Assembly (NCBI GenBank): GCA_037447655.1
Contig: JBBHKE010002722.1
Location: forward strand, 62,001-126,000
Direction: 5' to 3'
DNA length: 64,000 nucleotides
Source: Zygnema cylindricum
Taxonomy: Eukaryota; Streptophyta; Zygnematophyceae; Zygnematales; Zygnemataceae
Positions within the stretch are counted from its first letter, which is position 1. Each line of letters begins with the position of its first letter. Positions 44,701-54,990 of the stretch are shown in pieces. Position numbers and translations under genes: made by a program. Under the pieces are notes generated by a model. That model saw only the letters and a program-made list of their open reading frames with translations, was not told the origin of the DNA and made no database searches.

Positions 44701-44940
44701 GGAGGGAAGGGACACATGAGAGAAATGGGGAGAGAGAGGCCGGAAAATTTAAAAACAGAGAGGGAGAGGGAGGCCAGAGATTTGAAAGGGGAGGAAAGAG
44801 AGCAAAAAAATAGTAGGAGAGGGATAGAGAGGCTGAGAATTTGCAAGCAGTTGTTTTTTAGGGGGGTGAAGGGAGAGAGAGAGAGGCAAAAATTTACCTT
44901 CCGGATAAGTTTGTCCCTTGAAGGCTCCGTCTGCTGCCAT
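41781..44940 (-). CDS. Spliced host gene: small conserved plant protein, probable NTF2/SnoaL-like fold
   Basis: Eight coding exons on the minus strand: 44940-44898, 44399-44336, 44088-44005, 43620-43581, 43314-43246, 42862-42788, 42292-42258, 41889-41781 (stop). Every intron is GT..AG, and all phases join to one open frame of 172 codons plus TAA. In order the protein has an N-terminus MAADGAFKGQTYPEGPGK, VWPHILKLYAGSPKSADFEI, FEDPIMRAQGVPQIKSAFYS, VAKIVEYSIEEMESSPG, VISNKQHYEIMGRAFD, VKDGKVTHHEDRW and a C-terminus FVTHVLMGFGKDP. The FxxPxxxxG..xIK..FYSL core and I.N.Q.Y.... G strand pattern fit an NTF2/SnoaL-like cone fold; I believe a plant family with this layout exists but cannot name it. 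No signal peptide or membrane span. It is the only intact gene of host type found. Exons are 35-109 nt; introns are A-rich or polypurine. Confidence 0.85.
41950..42162 (-). repeat. Three decayed tandem copies of the last exon's start
   Basis: Minus-strand copies begin at 42162 (ATGGAATTCAAAAGAACTTA), 42052 (ATTGACTTCAAAAAAACC) and 41981 (ATTGAATCCAAAAGAATTAA). The real last exon begins at 41889 (ATGGAATTCAAAAGAATTAA). Some keep an acceptor-like AG, for example TTTTTTTCAG before 42052. All lie in the last intron, and the copies contain stops or frame changes. Confidence 0.7.
42900..43240. repeat. Polypurine low-complexity tract with (GGGAGA)n in intron
   Basis: Plus strand almost pure G/A, with regular GGGAGA hexamers about 43,130-43,240. 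On the minus strand it is a polypyrimidine run inside the intron between the exons at 43,246-43,314 and 42,788-42,862; the donor side of that intron reads straight into it. Confidence 0.9.
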
Positions 44941-45340
44941 TGTGAATAGGACACCTGAGGGGGAAAGGAGGGAGAGAGAGAGAGAGAGGGAGAGAGTGGG
45001 AAAGAGAAAAAGTGAGTAAGAAGGAAAAGAGAGAGGCTGGGGGGGGGGAGAGAGAGAGAGAAGAGAGGCAAGAGAGAGACAGGGGGAGAGGAAGATGGGG
45101 AGAGAGAGGAAAGGGGAGAGGGAGAGGGGGGGGGAGAGAGAGGCAGGGGGAGAGGGAGAGGGGGAGAGAGAGGCAGGGAGAGTGGGAGAGAGAAAGAGAA
45201 GGGGAGAGAGGGGGGTGAGAGGGGGAGAGAGGGGGAGAGAGGGGTTGAGAAGGGGAGAGGGAGAGGGGGAGAGAGAAAAAAAAGAAAGTGAAAGGGAAAG
45301 GGAGGAGGAGAGTGATAGGAAGAGGAATGAGAAGTAGAAG
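44400..45340. repeat. Polypurine-rich introns with GGGAGA and GAGA runs
   Basis: 44,400-44,600 and 44,640-45,340 are strongly G/A-biased on the plus strand, broken only by exon 44,898-44,954. Long apparent open frames here in both strands are low-complexity artefacts. Confidence 0.85.
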
Positions 45341-45364
45341 GTAAAGTAGAATAAAAACCAAAAC

Positions 45365-45399
<35 letters not shown>

Positions 45400-45400
45400 A
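45365..45400. repeat. Poly-A run
   Basis: About 32 As on the plus strand, within the putative intron upstream of the coding start. Confidence 0.85.
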
Positions 45401-45491
45401 AAAACAACAATATTGTCAACAAATTAAAAAACATATCATAATAAATAATACATACAATAACATATATAATACGATATATAATATAATATAC

Positions 45492-45858
45492 CGCTGTAAA
45501 ATCCGGCAGCTGTAATGACAAAAAGGCACACTAAATAAAAAATTCGCAAGTTACCCCTTTTACTGGTATCCATGAAAACGAACAAAACCTAATTAAAAAT
45601 AATTAAAAAATGAGAATAAAAATAGAGTGAGAAAAAATCCTAAGTCCAAAAATCGCAAAATAAAAATTCCCAAATCGAGGAATAGATAAAAAAATGTGAA
45701 AACTGATAGAAAATTCTACAAATGGTAAAGAAATAAAAAAATAGCGTAAAGAAAAAAAAAATTGAAAAAAACTGTAAGAAAACCTGAAAATAGCTTCACA
45801 ATAATTTAAGATAAAATAACTCGCCTACCTTTTCTTGAAGATTTTGTGAATTTGTAGG
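45492..45858 (-). other. Candidate upstream exons (5' UTR or N-terminal extension)
   Basis: Three segments with GT..AG ends: 45858-45829 (30 nt), 45588-45555 (34 nt) and 45509-45492 (18 nt). They also join in frame to a 57-nt version of the first exon (44954-44898, preceded by a CT-rich CCCCCTCAG acceptor), giving VLFVFMDTSKR, AAGFYSG and VLFTMAADG. Alternatively these are 5' UTR exons and translation starts at MAADG. I cannot decide without RNA evidence. Confidence 0.35.
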
Positions 45859-45869
45859 CTTCCCAGGAA

Positions 45870-45993
<124 letters not shown>

Positions 45994-46019
45994 CAAAAAC
46001 GATTAAAAACTAAGACTAT

Positions 46020-46169
46020 ACACGTAATCTGCCACGTGTCTCGATATCTTTCTCGTGTCAAAAAATCGTTGAAGAAAATACGCGTCCAAAAAAAAAATCG
46101 TCGGTGGAGTTGCCACGTGTGCAGAGAAGGGAGTGAGAGAAGAGAGAGAGACAATAGAGAGAGATAGAC

Positions 46170-46213
<44 letters not shown>

Positions 46214-46545
46214 CACGGTGGCGTGGTTACAACGCCGGATTTGTATGGAATCTAGACGGCCACGCGTCCGTACCTGCCAGAAACTGACACGTGTTGACAA
46301 CTGGAAAAAAATGTACGGATAGGATTCGGTCAATGGTTTGCTACTTTGTTTGTTTTCGAACGAATGGATTAGGGTGAACCGAGTTCCAGTCTGCCCACAC
46401 GTGCGAAGGACGACGCGACAGATGTTTGGACACGTGGAGAGAATCCAGCATTCCTGGAAACAGGTGCGAAAATGCGTTGCCGGGAAATTTCGCGACAGGT
46501 GGCGTGCATTTTCTGTTCACGTAACGTGACGTCACGTGGGAGAGA
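46020..46545 (-). promoter_or_regulatory. G-box cluster, probable promoter of the host gene
   Basis: Six CACGTG hexamers (46,033; 46,114; 46,288; 46,398; 46,431; 46,533), several in the CCACGTGTC/ACACGTGG context of G-box/ABRE sites that plant bZIP and bHLH factors bind, plus TGACGTCA near 46,526. A second (GA)n run lies at 46,175-46,210. The cluster sits just upstream of the first candidate exons and ends next to a DNA element at 46,564. Function is inferred from density alone. Confidence 0.6.
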
Positions 46546-46563
46546 ACCCGGGGATCCAAACTA

Positions 46564-47296
46564 AAGGTATGTCCCCATGTACTTGTAACTTAGCGAACCT
46601 ACTTTGTATTTTAGCGCGGATCCGCCGGACCCGCTTTTCAAGTGTCCCTATGTTTGTAAGGACGAAATCGTAAGTTACGCTTGTGACGATTGTATACGTC
46701 GACAATACCTGTGACGGCTGTCAGCGTCGACAATCTGTGGTCGCACGTTATTTTTTGGAACTGCTTGTGACGTGGCATGTCTTACCATGACATTGTAGAC
46801 GTACCGCCTTCCAGCCTGTGTCTGTTCACGGTTGAAGACGATGCGCTTTGCCTTCGTATCTCCTGATCGGAATTTGAAGACCCCTGCAAAAAAAATTCTG
46901 TACTGGACGAAGACGGACAAAACCAAACAAATTGTGTACTTTTTTTTCGTCGTATTTGAACACAAACGGACAAAACATAGCGAATTCTGTACTTTTATGT
47001 GTCCTTGAAAGTCGTATGAAAACTTTTGAAAATTACGGCAGGTGCGAATATATGTTCCTATTTGTTTATCGAAAATACCTAGTTTTAAAACACATCGCGC
47101 ATGTGTTTTAAACGTAAGGTTGAAGATGACGTTTTTTGTCGTGGAAGTGGGTCGAAAAACCCAAGACGACATCTAAGTTCGAGGATTTGTACTCTACAAA
47201 TCTGCTATTACGGTTGCAACTTAGGCAGTACGGCGCTAAGTTTTACAGGAAAATGACAGAAAAAAACCCTTACTTATGCACATGGGGACATACCCT
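46564..47296. mobile_element. TA-flanked DNA element, best-preserved copy
   Basis: Starts AAGGTATGTCCCCATGTAC after TA (46,562-46,563) and ends CACATGGGGACATACCCT before TA (47,297-47,298). 733 bp; related copies at 26,648-27,372 (inverted), 29,222-29,937 and 50,286-50,882. Terminal repeats plus TA target duplications fit the Tc1/mariner superfamily, non-autonomous. Open frames inside are not protein-like. Confidence 0.8.
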
Positions 47297-47298
47297 TA

Positions 47299-49984
47299 TA
47301 TTATTATATTTAGGTGTTCGCACGAGTGGATTTTGTGATGAACAGTTCCTTATTTTTTGAATTGTGACCGAATTAAAAAAACCGATTAGGGTTTCAGATA
47401 ATTTGGTCCAAAACAGAAAAACAAACTCGAATTAAGAATAAGTAAATAGGTTTTGAGATTGAAAATGTGAAATCAGTACATTTTTCTGATTTGAAATGTA
47501 TTTTTTCTTACAAAAATGATTACCAATGCATTCTTGTAGATGCAGATTCACTCTGATACGGTTTGTAGGAAAAGACAAAGTCTATTTTACGTTCCAAATC
47601 CTGCTTTTCTCGTATATTCTGCACGAGCGTTTTTTTTACCTTTTTCAAACTGCGAGTACAACTGTCATAGAGAAGATATGATTCTACTGTCGGTGGTTGT
47701 AGGACAAAACTGTGTACTGTCCAGTACAGTTCTAAAACTGTCCAGGTTTTCGCCTTTCTGTCGGCACTGCCTTTTGACGCTTGCATATAAAGTACGCAAT
47801 CCGACAAAAAAGCACGATAATATCCGCTACAATAAAGTATTATCGTGTGCAGAAATGTAAATTCAAAAAATAATTTCGGTGGACATCAGAAGTCCACGTC
47901 ATCAGAAAAAATCTAATTTTGAATTTTTGACATGCTAGAGTGGAAATTGTGCCATGTCATCAGAAATTGCACGGTACCGTACGACATCTTTTATGGAACT
48001 GTCCGGCGACCACGTACCAGATTCCCCGATTCGTACATATTGAGTTCATTTCCGTACATATTGTAAGATTCGGAGCGTTGTAAACACTGTTAACTGCAGT
48101 CCTGAACTGGAGCAAAGATTGGCTCAATGTCATTAAAGTTGGGCCATCGGGAGCACGTAAGAGGATTTTATATTTTTTTTTCTGCCGGCAATTTCCGGCA
48201 TTGTACGGCAGATAATACGACACTGCTCAATACTATGAGCCACATCTGATCGTTAAATAAATAATTTTACGGTCAGATCCGGATTCTACGCAGCCTGTGG
48301 ACTCATTTTGAGAGTTCCACATCGGCAGCTTCGAGTCAATTGTTCAAATATGTAGTGAGTATGAGTAGACTTTATATTTTTGTCGCTTTCTTGAAAGAAT
48401 ATCTTTCTCGATATTTTAAGCCAACTGCCATTCATGCGCAAAAAGTACGATATAAATCGTAAAGTAATAAAGAACTAGGACTGGCCGTTTGGGATTTAGG
48501 TCAAAGGAAGATATTAAAGACTATTCCCCTTAGCCCTTTTGAGGAACATAAATAAAAGGGAATGTCTGCGGACACCAAAATGTTTTGTACGGACACCGAG
48601 CCAGCAAGGAATAGTAGATCGACAGCTGTCCTTTTACAGGCCGCAAACGTCCACAAATTGGCCGCTAAAAAATTTTCGTCTATTATTTCAATAGACGTTA
48701 GATTTACACGTCAGCAATTATGAATCAAAGTTTAGCCTCGGAGAAACCGTTTGCCACTTTTCTCGCGCGTGCGAATCCAGTTTTACACGTGCGGTAATTT
48801 TGTCAGTTTGGATCGGAGAAATTTGATTGGTTGTAAAATCTTATCAACTGAAAAAAAAATACAAGAGCAATTCCCTAAACATGCCCCGATTTTGTTCTTT
48901 TAATTCCGACAAACGTACTTCAAAGTGGCTATTCCATTTTAATTGCCCAATAATATTATTTAAAAAAAAAAAAAGGACGCTGACCGTCAGCGATTATAAT
49001 TATGCAATCTCAAAAAAGATACGCGCAATCTGGAGGTTTGCCAACAGTAAATCCTGCGGTATCCACAGTATTTCCCAAAATTTACCGGGGACAAAAGTAT
49101 TTAAGTAGGTCATAACTTATATCTCCAAAAGCTTGCGGTTGACAAAAAAGTGAAAAACGAACAGCATGTATTAAGTGCGTGGTGACCGCACGGTTTAAAA
49201 GTACGCAAGTACATCGCACGTGTTACGCGCGACCCAACAGTATAGCCAGCGTGAATAACACTGATTCACAGTTTTAGGTCAAAAGCGTTTAAGTGCTTCA
49301 ATTAAAGGTTTAATCCACATCCACGATCTCCGGGGGTGTAGAGTTTAGTCTGTTAGGGTTGGGTAGTCAATTGGTATCATAGTTCAAAAGTAGGTGAAAG
49401 TAGGCCCATACAATATGCCTATTGTACGCAAAACATACAATATGACCTTAAGACCCACATTGTATTCGGACCTATTCGGACCGATTAAAACATTCAGACT
49501 AATAATTGGACCAAGTAAAACATTCAGACCAAATATTTTTATTTACACCGTCATATTCGGACGATCGGACGGTCGCTGATCATAGTAGCGATCTAAGAAG
49601 ATCACATGAAAAGCCGATAACACAACTTACGATAAAGGCGCCGACCAAAGGCCTACCGTAAAAACACCAACTTTTGAACTATGATTTGTATAGTGTCATC
49701 TTTAGTAAATTTGCTTGGTTTTGGCAGTTATTCTAGTTAGATTTGGTGTCTTCACGTATTTTCTTTCCCTTAGTTTCCTTTGGCTATTTTTTAGCATTAA
49801 GCGCTATTTCCCCTTTTTTAAAACCCTTTGTACCTTGATGGTTTTTTCCATCGCACTTTTTGAAATAAAAGATCTAAATGGTTTTTTTTTAAAGGTTTAG
49901 GCAAATGATCAGTGCCAACGTTACATGAGCCTTTCAACGATAGTACAATTTACATACACATTTGTATAGTTTCCATACAATACT
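47299..49984. other. 2.7 kb of non-coding sequence, no gene recognised
   Basis: No protein, RNA or terminal repeats could be supported. 48,640-48,710 contains GGCCGCTAAAAAATTTTCGT and AATAGACGTTAG words that echo the hairpin at 19,190-19,260. 49,400-49,560 is rich in CGGACC/GATCGGAC words. Confidence 0.45.
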
Positions 49985-50283
49985 ATACTATACTGTCTTG
50001 CTGATTTGAGATTTGACAGTCAATCCGTTGAACAACTTTGACTTGCGAAAAAATTGTAACCAATCGATTAAATTTTTTAAATTTTCCCGCGCTTGTGAAT
50101 GTCGACCGCTGTATGAAATCAACAATCCACACGGCCGGCCAAAATTTACGATATGGTGACAAAGTGTTTGTGTGCAACACTTTCATTTACATGTGGTCGT
50201 CGCAGTTTTGTTACTGTTGAGTTTAGATTTAACGCAACATTTGACGGTCACTCAGTTGAACAGCTTTGACTTGCGAGATGTTG
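49985..50283 (+). repeat. Repeat family R, copy 3
   Basis: Holds GACAGTCAATCCGTTGAAC and ACATGTGGTCGTCGCAGTTT. Base 50,057 on provides the empty-site counterpart of the element insertion at 50,286. Confidence 0.65.
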
Positions 50284-50285
50284 TA

Positions 50286-50882
50286 AGGGTGCGTCTCCAT
50301 GTGCCTAAGAAAGGGTATTTTTTTGTCGTTTTCATGTAAAACTTGGAGTTGTACCGCCTAAGTTTCAATCGTACAAAAAAATAGAAAAATGAAAAGTACA
50401 TTTTGCGTCATCATCGAATTTAGGATGTACTACATGTTGTCATCTAGTGTTCTTGAACCCACCGCCACACCAAAAAACGTCATCTTCAAACTTTTCTTTA
50501 AAATACAGGGAAGATGTGTTTTAAAACAAAATATTTTCGAAAAACAAATAGGTTCACGTATTCGCATGTGTAAAAAAAATCAAACAATTTCAAAAGAATT
50601 CAAGCGATGACGAAAAGTGCACGATTCGCTATATTTTGTCCGTTTGCGTTCACGTACGACAAAGCATTGTACACAATTTGTTTGGTTTTGCCCGTTTGCA
50701 CTTGGTACAAATTTTATTTCGCCAGGGAAATCGAGCACGGGCATTGTCAGCGTATACAATCGTCACACCTTTAAGTAATAGATTCGTTGTTACACATAGG
50801 GACATGTAAAATCAGGGTCCGCCGGTTCCGCGCTAAAAATAAAATTAAATTCTCTAAGTTTCAAGTACATGGAGACGCATCA
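50286..50882. mobile_element. TA-flanked DNA element inserted in repeat family R
   Basis: Starts AGGGTGCGTCTCCATGTGC after TA (50,284-50,285) and ends TACATGGAGACGCATCA before TA (50,883-50,884). 597 bp. The flanks read TTTGACTTGCGAGATGTTG and ACAACTGATTAAAATTTT, matching the uninterrupted paralogous site at 50,036-50,085. Confidence 0.78.
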
Positions 50883-51060
50883 TAACAACTGATTAAAATT
50901 TTGCCGCGCTTGCGGACGTGGACCGTCATAATAGAGTCGACGATTCACACGACGGGCCTAGATTAACGGTGACAAAACTGCGACAACCACATGTAAATAA
51001 AAGTGTTGCGCGCAGATAATTTCTCTGTTTCTCTCTTTACGTGAACTCCACTTTGAGAGT
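50883..51060 (+). repeat. Repeat family R, copy 4 (continues 50,283)
   Basis: TTTTGCCGCGCTTGCGGACG and GCGACAACCACATGTAAATA match 20,094 and 50,180 respectively. It continues the copy that ends at 50,283 after the inserted element. Confidence 0.65.
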
Positions 51061-52004
51061 ACATGTTGGTGTCGTCAAATAGTGTGGTTTGATTTGGTCG
51101 CGCCTGACGACGCGCATATTTTTCATTTAGTTTCATTGATATTTTTAAATTGTCCGTTTTTTTTATCATGTACATGATATATTTCGTTTCGTGCGAGTAA
51201 GGTGCCTTGCTGGCACGACCCGATGGATAAGTGATAGAAATATTACTGCCAGTAAGCGTGTCCGTACGATTATTTGAAACGCATGATGGACGACGACCCA
51301 TAATCAACGTTTTAAGTACACGTGTGTTCGATTTACGTTTGGAACTACCAATTGAAAGGTAAGGACATTACCATTTCATCGCCACCGTACGACTATTTAT
51401 TCGATAAAATATTACGAGTACATTCCACGTGGTACAAACGACCCTACAACATAGCCACCACGGATACAGCCAACATGGGGACACAATAACTAAACTTATC
51501 AGTAATATGTTGCTCAATTTAAAAAAAAATCCAACGGTAAACAATAACCTAAAAATGTATAATAGGGAGGTGTTAGTTCGTTAAGTATGCCAATATACTT
51601 AGTTTGTTGTGCTCTTCAAAATGTGTAAGACTTGTACAACTTATTGATTTACATGTCCCCAAAGTGAAGCTCTCATTCGTCATGTCCTAGCCTACCACAT
51701 ATGTCCCCAAACTTCGACAACTATCTAAGATAAACAGCAAACATGTAGATATGTTGTTGGATCGTCTAACATGCATTCTTTATCATATTTTAAGGTTAGG
51801 CTTTGCCATCTGGACGTAAGATCCATGCCATGCACCTATTTATTAATATAGGGTCGACTGGCAACATTCCCAATGCATTATTTTTTATCAGAGAAGGGAA
51901 ATGGCCTTGGAAAGGTCACCATGCGATCACAAATCTATGCCTTAGTGCGTTTTAGCCCGATTTGGTCATAAAATGACGTCTTGCCTTGTCGGGTAACTAT
52001 AGCC
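51061..52004. other. Non-coding flank of Copia-3
   Basis: No gene or repeat boundary could be supported. It ends at the LTR start. Confidence 0.45.
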
Positions 52005-52987
52005 TGTTGAAAAGAATTAATTTAAACTCAATTTTTAATTTAGACTATATTGTAAAGAGAGGGAGAGAGTCACCATAGCTGCCCCCATAGTGAGAAAGAA
52101 ACAGGCAATTCTTAATTTAGACTTTATGTAAAGAGAGGGAGAGAGTCACCATAACTGCCGCCATAGTCAGAAAGAAACAAGCAGACACGCAGGCAATCAG
52201 ACAAATTGATAGATTACCAAAATGGTGCCTTTAGCAGGATTTGGACTTGGGTCTACAGAGTACTATGTAGACGTACGCCTTATCCACTTGGGTGTTAACA
52301 AAACGATACACGTACATGGTTCGGTAATTAATTAAAGTGTTATAGAAACTTCACTTTGACTTAAACATACCAAAATTGACAAAATAGCATCTATATTCAA
52401 ACGGCGCTCGCGGACGCGAATCTAAACGTATAAAATATATGATTCGACGGCCTTCGTCGGCCCCCCAAACCCGAATGAATCTTTGGCGGCTTCCGAACAG
52501 CGCGCCGCCCTTTGCCACGTGGCGACACATCATTGGACGTCGAGAAAGATGGGAGGAGGAACGATGGCGCCCAAGTTGACAGGTGTCAACCAGAAGGCCA
52601 TGTTGTACAATGGCCGTACAAGAAGTACAATCGACCACTGTACCTTCTTGTATTATACACTCTTTTGATTGGCCTAGGGTAGAGTTGTAGGTAGTTATGA
52701 GTAGGATTTAAGGTTCTTAGCGTATTTCAGGCGCCTCTCTCTAGGTGACCTTTTGTATTTATAGGCCACCTTTGGCCAGCCATAACTTACTGCTCAGGGG
52801 AGAAAATTCAATGATTCATTTTGCGTTTGACTTAAGGGAGTCTTGTCCTCATAGGGGTGAGGGTGGTCAGAATATTTGTGTGTTTGGGCGGCACTTATTG
52901 AGTGAGAAAGTGAAAGGGGCGAATATTATCCTAGAGGTTTTACATAGGCTGATAATTTTGTGGGTTAATGGAGACCATAGAATTTCA
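52005..52987 (+). repeat. 5' LTR of Copia-3, with an internal duplication
   Basis: TGTTGAAAAGAATT to AGAATTTCA, 983 bp. Pairs with 63,489-64,000. A segment of roughly 80 bp around AAAGAGAGGGAGAGAGTCAC occurs twice (52,054 and 52,132) but once in the 3' LTR (63,538). The gag ATG at 52,968 lies 20 bases inside the LTR end. Confidence 0.88.
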
Positions 52988-53950
52988 GGTTATGGGCCCA
53001 CCCTCTAGGGTGCCCATATTTTATTGATCTGACTTTCTTTATTGGGAAATGATGATGGATGGAGAACTTTTTGAGAAGCACCTATGGGGCAAAGTGTCCG
53101 GGCAAATTCAATGTCTACCATCCACCTGGGTTTGGAGGAACACGTTTTTCTGGCGCCTCCACCACCACAGCCACCATTACAAACGATGACGAGGAAAGGG
53201 AGGAGATAATCATGGAAATAGAAAAGGGAGGAGTTGCTTCTCAAGGGACTGTATTATCAAGGACGATATCGGCAGCAGCACCACCAGCAATGGTGACAAA
53301 GAGTCAGACCGAACGGTCAGAATATGAAAATTGGAACTATAACGACAAGGTTGCTAAGCTACTAATACTCAAAAGTGTAGTGAAGGGTATTGCCATTCCA
53401 TTTATGCATGTTAGATCTTCCTCTCAGATTTGGGTATCTCTTGTAAACAAATATAAAAGTGGGTCATTGCAGCAGCAACAGCTGGCACAAAATAAGATTT
53501 TAGCTTACACTTACAAAGGAGGAAGTATGAATAATTACTGCAATGATTTAGGAGCATTATTTGGAGAACTGGAGAGTGCAGGTAACTCATGGTCTGAGAG
53601 ACAAAGAGTAAATACACTGATAATGAAACTACTTGAAGAGTATGAGAATATCATTAATCGTTTGCCGGATCTAGGTGATAGCAATTGGAATTAAGATGAT
53701 ACAGTGGGGATGATTTTAGTGAAAGAGAGTACCATAGAACTTAGGAGAGGAAGTCCGAGTGTTCAAGCATTGGCTCCAGGATCTGATTGGCGGAAGCGTG
53801 ATGAGGAAAAGGGAAAGGATCCCTATCGAAAATTTGGAGGAAGAGGACAAAGAGGTGGCAGATTTGATCGATAGGGGAGAGGAGCTCCTCGAGGTAGACT
53901 ATGTCACTTCTGCAAGAAACCGGGATATTTTATGGCAGAGTGTGTCAAGC
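52968..53950 (+). pseudogene. Copia-3 gag
   Basis: METIEFQVMGPPSRVPIFY from the LTR across the primer-binding site, then a stop and, after a frame change, the open piece 53,059-53,694: EYENWNYNDKVAKLLILKSV, SSSQIWVSLVNKYKSGSLQQ, ILAYTYKGGSMNNYCNDLGA, the UBN2-type gag fold. A zinc knuckle LCHFCKKPGYFMAEC is near 53,905-53,945 (the usual H position is F, with Y before it). Broken by at least three stops or frame changes. Confidence 0.82.
52988..53002 (+). other. Copia-3 primer-binding site, perfect half tRNA-iMet match
   Basis: GGTTATGGGCCCACC is the perfect 15-base reverse complement of GGTGGGCCCATAACC, the anticodon stem-loop segment of the plant initiator tRNA-Met as I know it. It follows the LTR end directly and lies in the gag reading frame. 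Confidence 0.8.
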
Positions 53951-54990
53951 TTGCATATCTCCGACTGAAAGATGAACAAGGTTCCACAAGAGACAGAGGA
54001 AAGAAAAAGGCTTTTCTAACTCAAGTTCATGACGAGGGACAAGATGAAGTAACGGAACAGGAAGATGAGCTCGAGGAGCTTCTTCGAAAACCAAAAACCA
54101 CTAAGAAGCATGCAGAAATTCTACGGAGACAAAAGTGTGCTTTCGGAGGAAAGAGGGATCCACCTGAGGATGGGTGGATCATAGACTCAGGGGCCTCGAT
54201 GCATATGTGCAAGGAAAAGTGGTGGTTTACTAAATTAAGAAAGATTCCAACAGTTGAGAAAGAGTATGGAGATGGTAGAGTAGAAACCACAAGTCTAGTT
54301 GGATCGGTTGATTTAAAAGTTCTAGTTGATGGAAAGGCTTCAATTGTAACACTCACAGATGTTCTTTACATTCCACAGCTTGGCAAGAATCTAGTCTCTA
54401 TAGCTGTTCTAGATGAAAAAGAGTTCGAAATAGGAACCAAGAAAGGAATCTTTACAGCTAGCTTTGATAATGAGGTTTATTTCATAGCTGAAAAGGGTAG
54501 TCAAGGAATGTTCAGAATTGTACTTTGCAATGAAAAGGGTGTTCTCTACTCATGTGGAAGTGATATGATGCTTTGGCACAAGAGGTTGGGGCATGTGAAT
54601 CTAGACAGATTAAAGAAAATGAAGGAAAAATGAATAGTGGATGGGATTGAGTTTAGAGATGATGAGACCTCAGATGATTGTAGTGGATGTGCCCAAGGGA
54701 AGAGTCATAGACTCCCATTTCCAAAGGCATCCACATTTAGAAGAGAGAAAATATTAGATCTAGTTCACACTGATGTTTGGGGACTAGCTAGGTATGCTTC
54801 ACATGGGGGGAAGAGATGGATGCTAACCATTACAGATGATTGGTCTACATACACTAAGGTATATTTTCTTATACATAAGTCAGAGGTACAAAGATGTTTC
54901 AAAGAATACAAAGTATGGAGTGAAAAATTACATGAAACCTCAATAAAAGAGATAAGAAGTGATAATGGGAAAGAATACACCTCAAAATAA
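53932..54990 (+). pseudogene. Copia-3 protease and pre-integrase, start of integrase
   Basis: WIIDSGASMHMC (protease DSG active site), LYIPQLGKNLVSIAVLDE, MLWHKRLGHVNLDRLKKMKE with a stop at 54,631, CSGCAQGKSHRLPFPKA, LVHTDVWGLARYASHGG (first integrase Asp), ITDDWSTYTKVYF and IKEIRSDNGKEYTSK (second Asp). Two open pieces in one frame (53,932-54,633 and 54,637-54,990), separated by a stop. Confidence 0.88.

Noticed and set aside
44321-45521. Large apparent proteins (for example a 293-residue frame on the minus strand)
   Set aside because: Low-complexity sequence translated through introns and the exons of the spliced gene; composition is not protein-like.
46675-47172. 165-residue frame in the TA-flanked element as a transposase
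   Set aside because: No DDE/D motif or helix-turn-helix; related copies do not keep the frame and the element shows only shared non-coding blocks.
47299-49984. Several 60-106 residue frames as small genes
   Set aside because: No recognisable motifs, no splice pattern that joins them, and base composition like the surrounding non-coding DNA.
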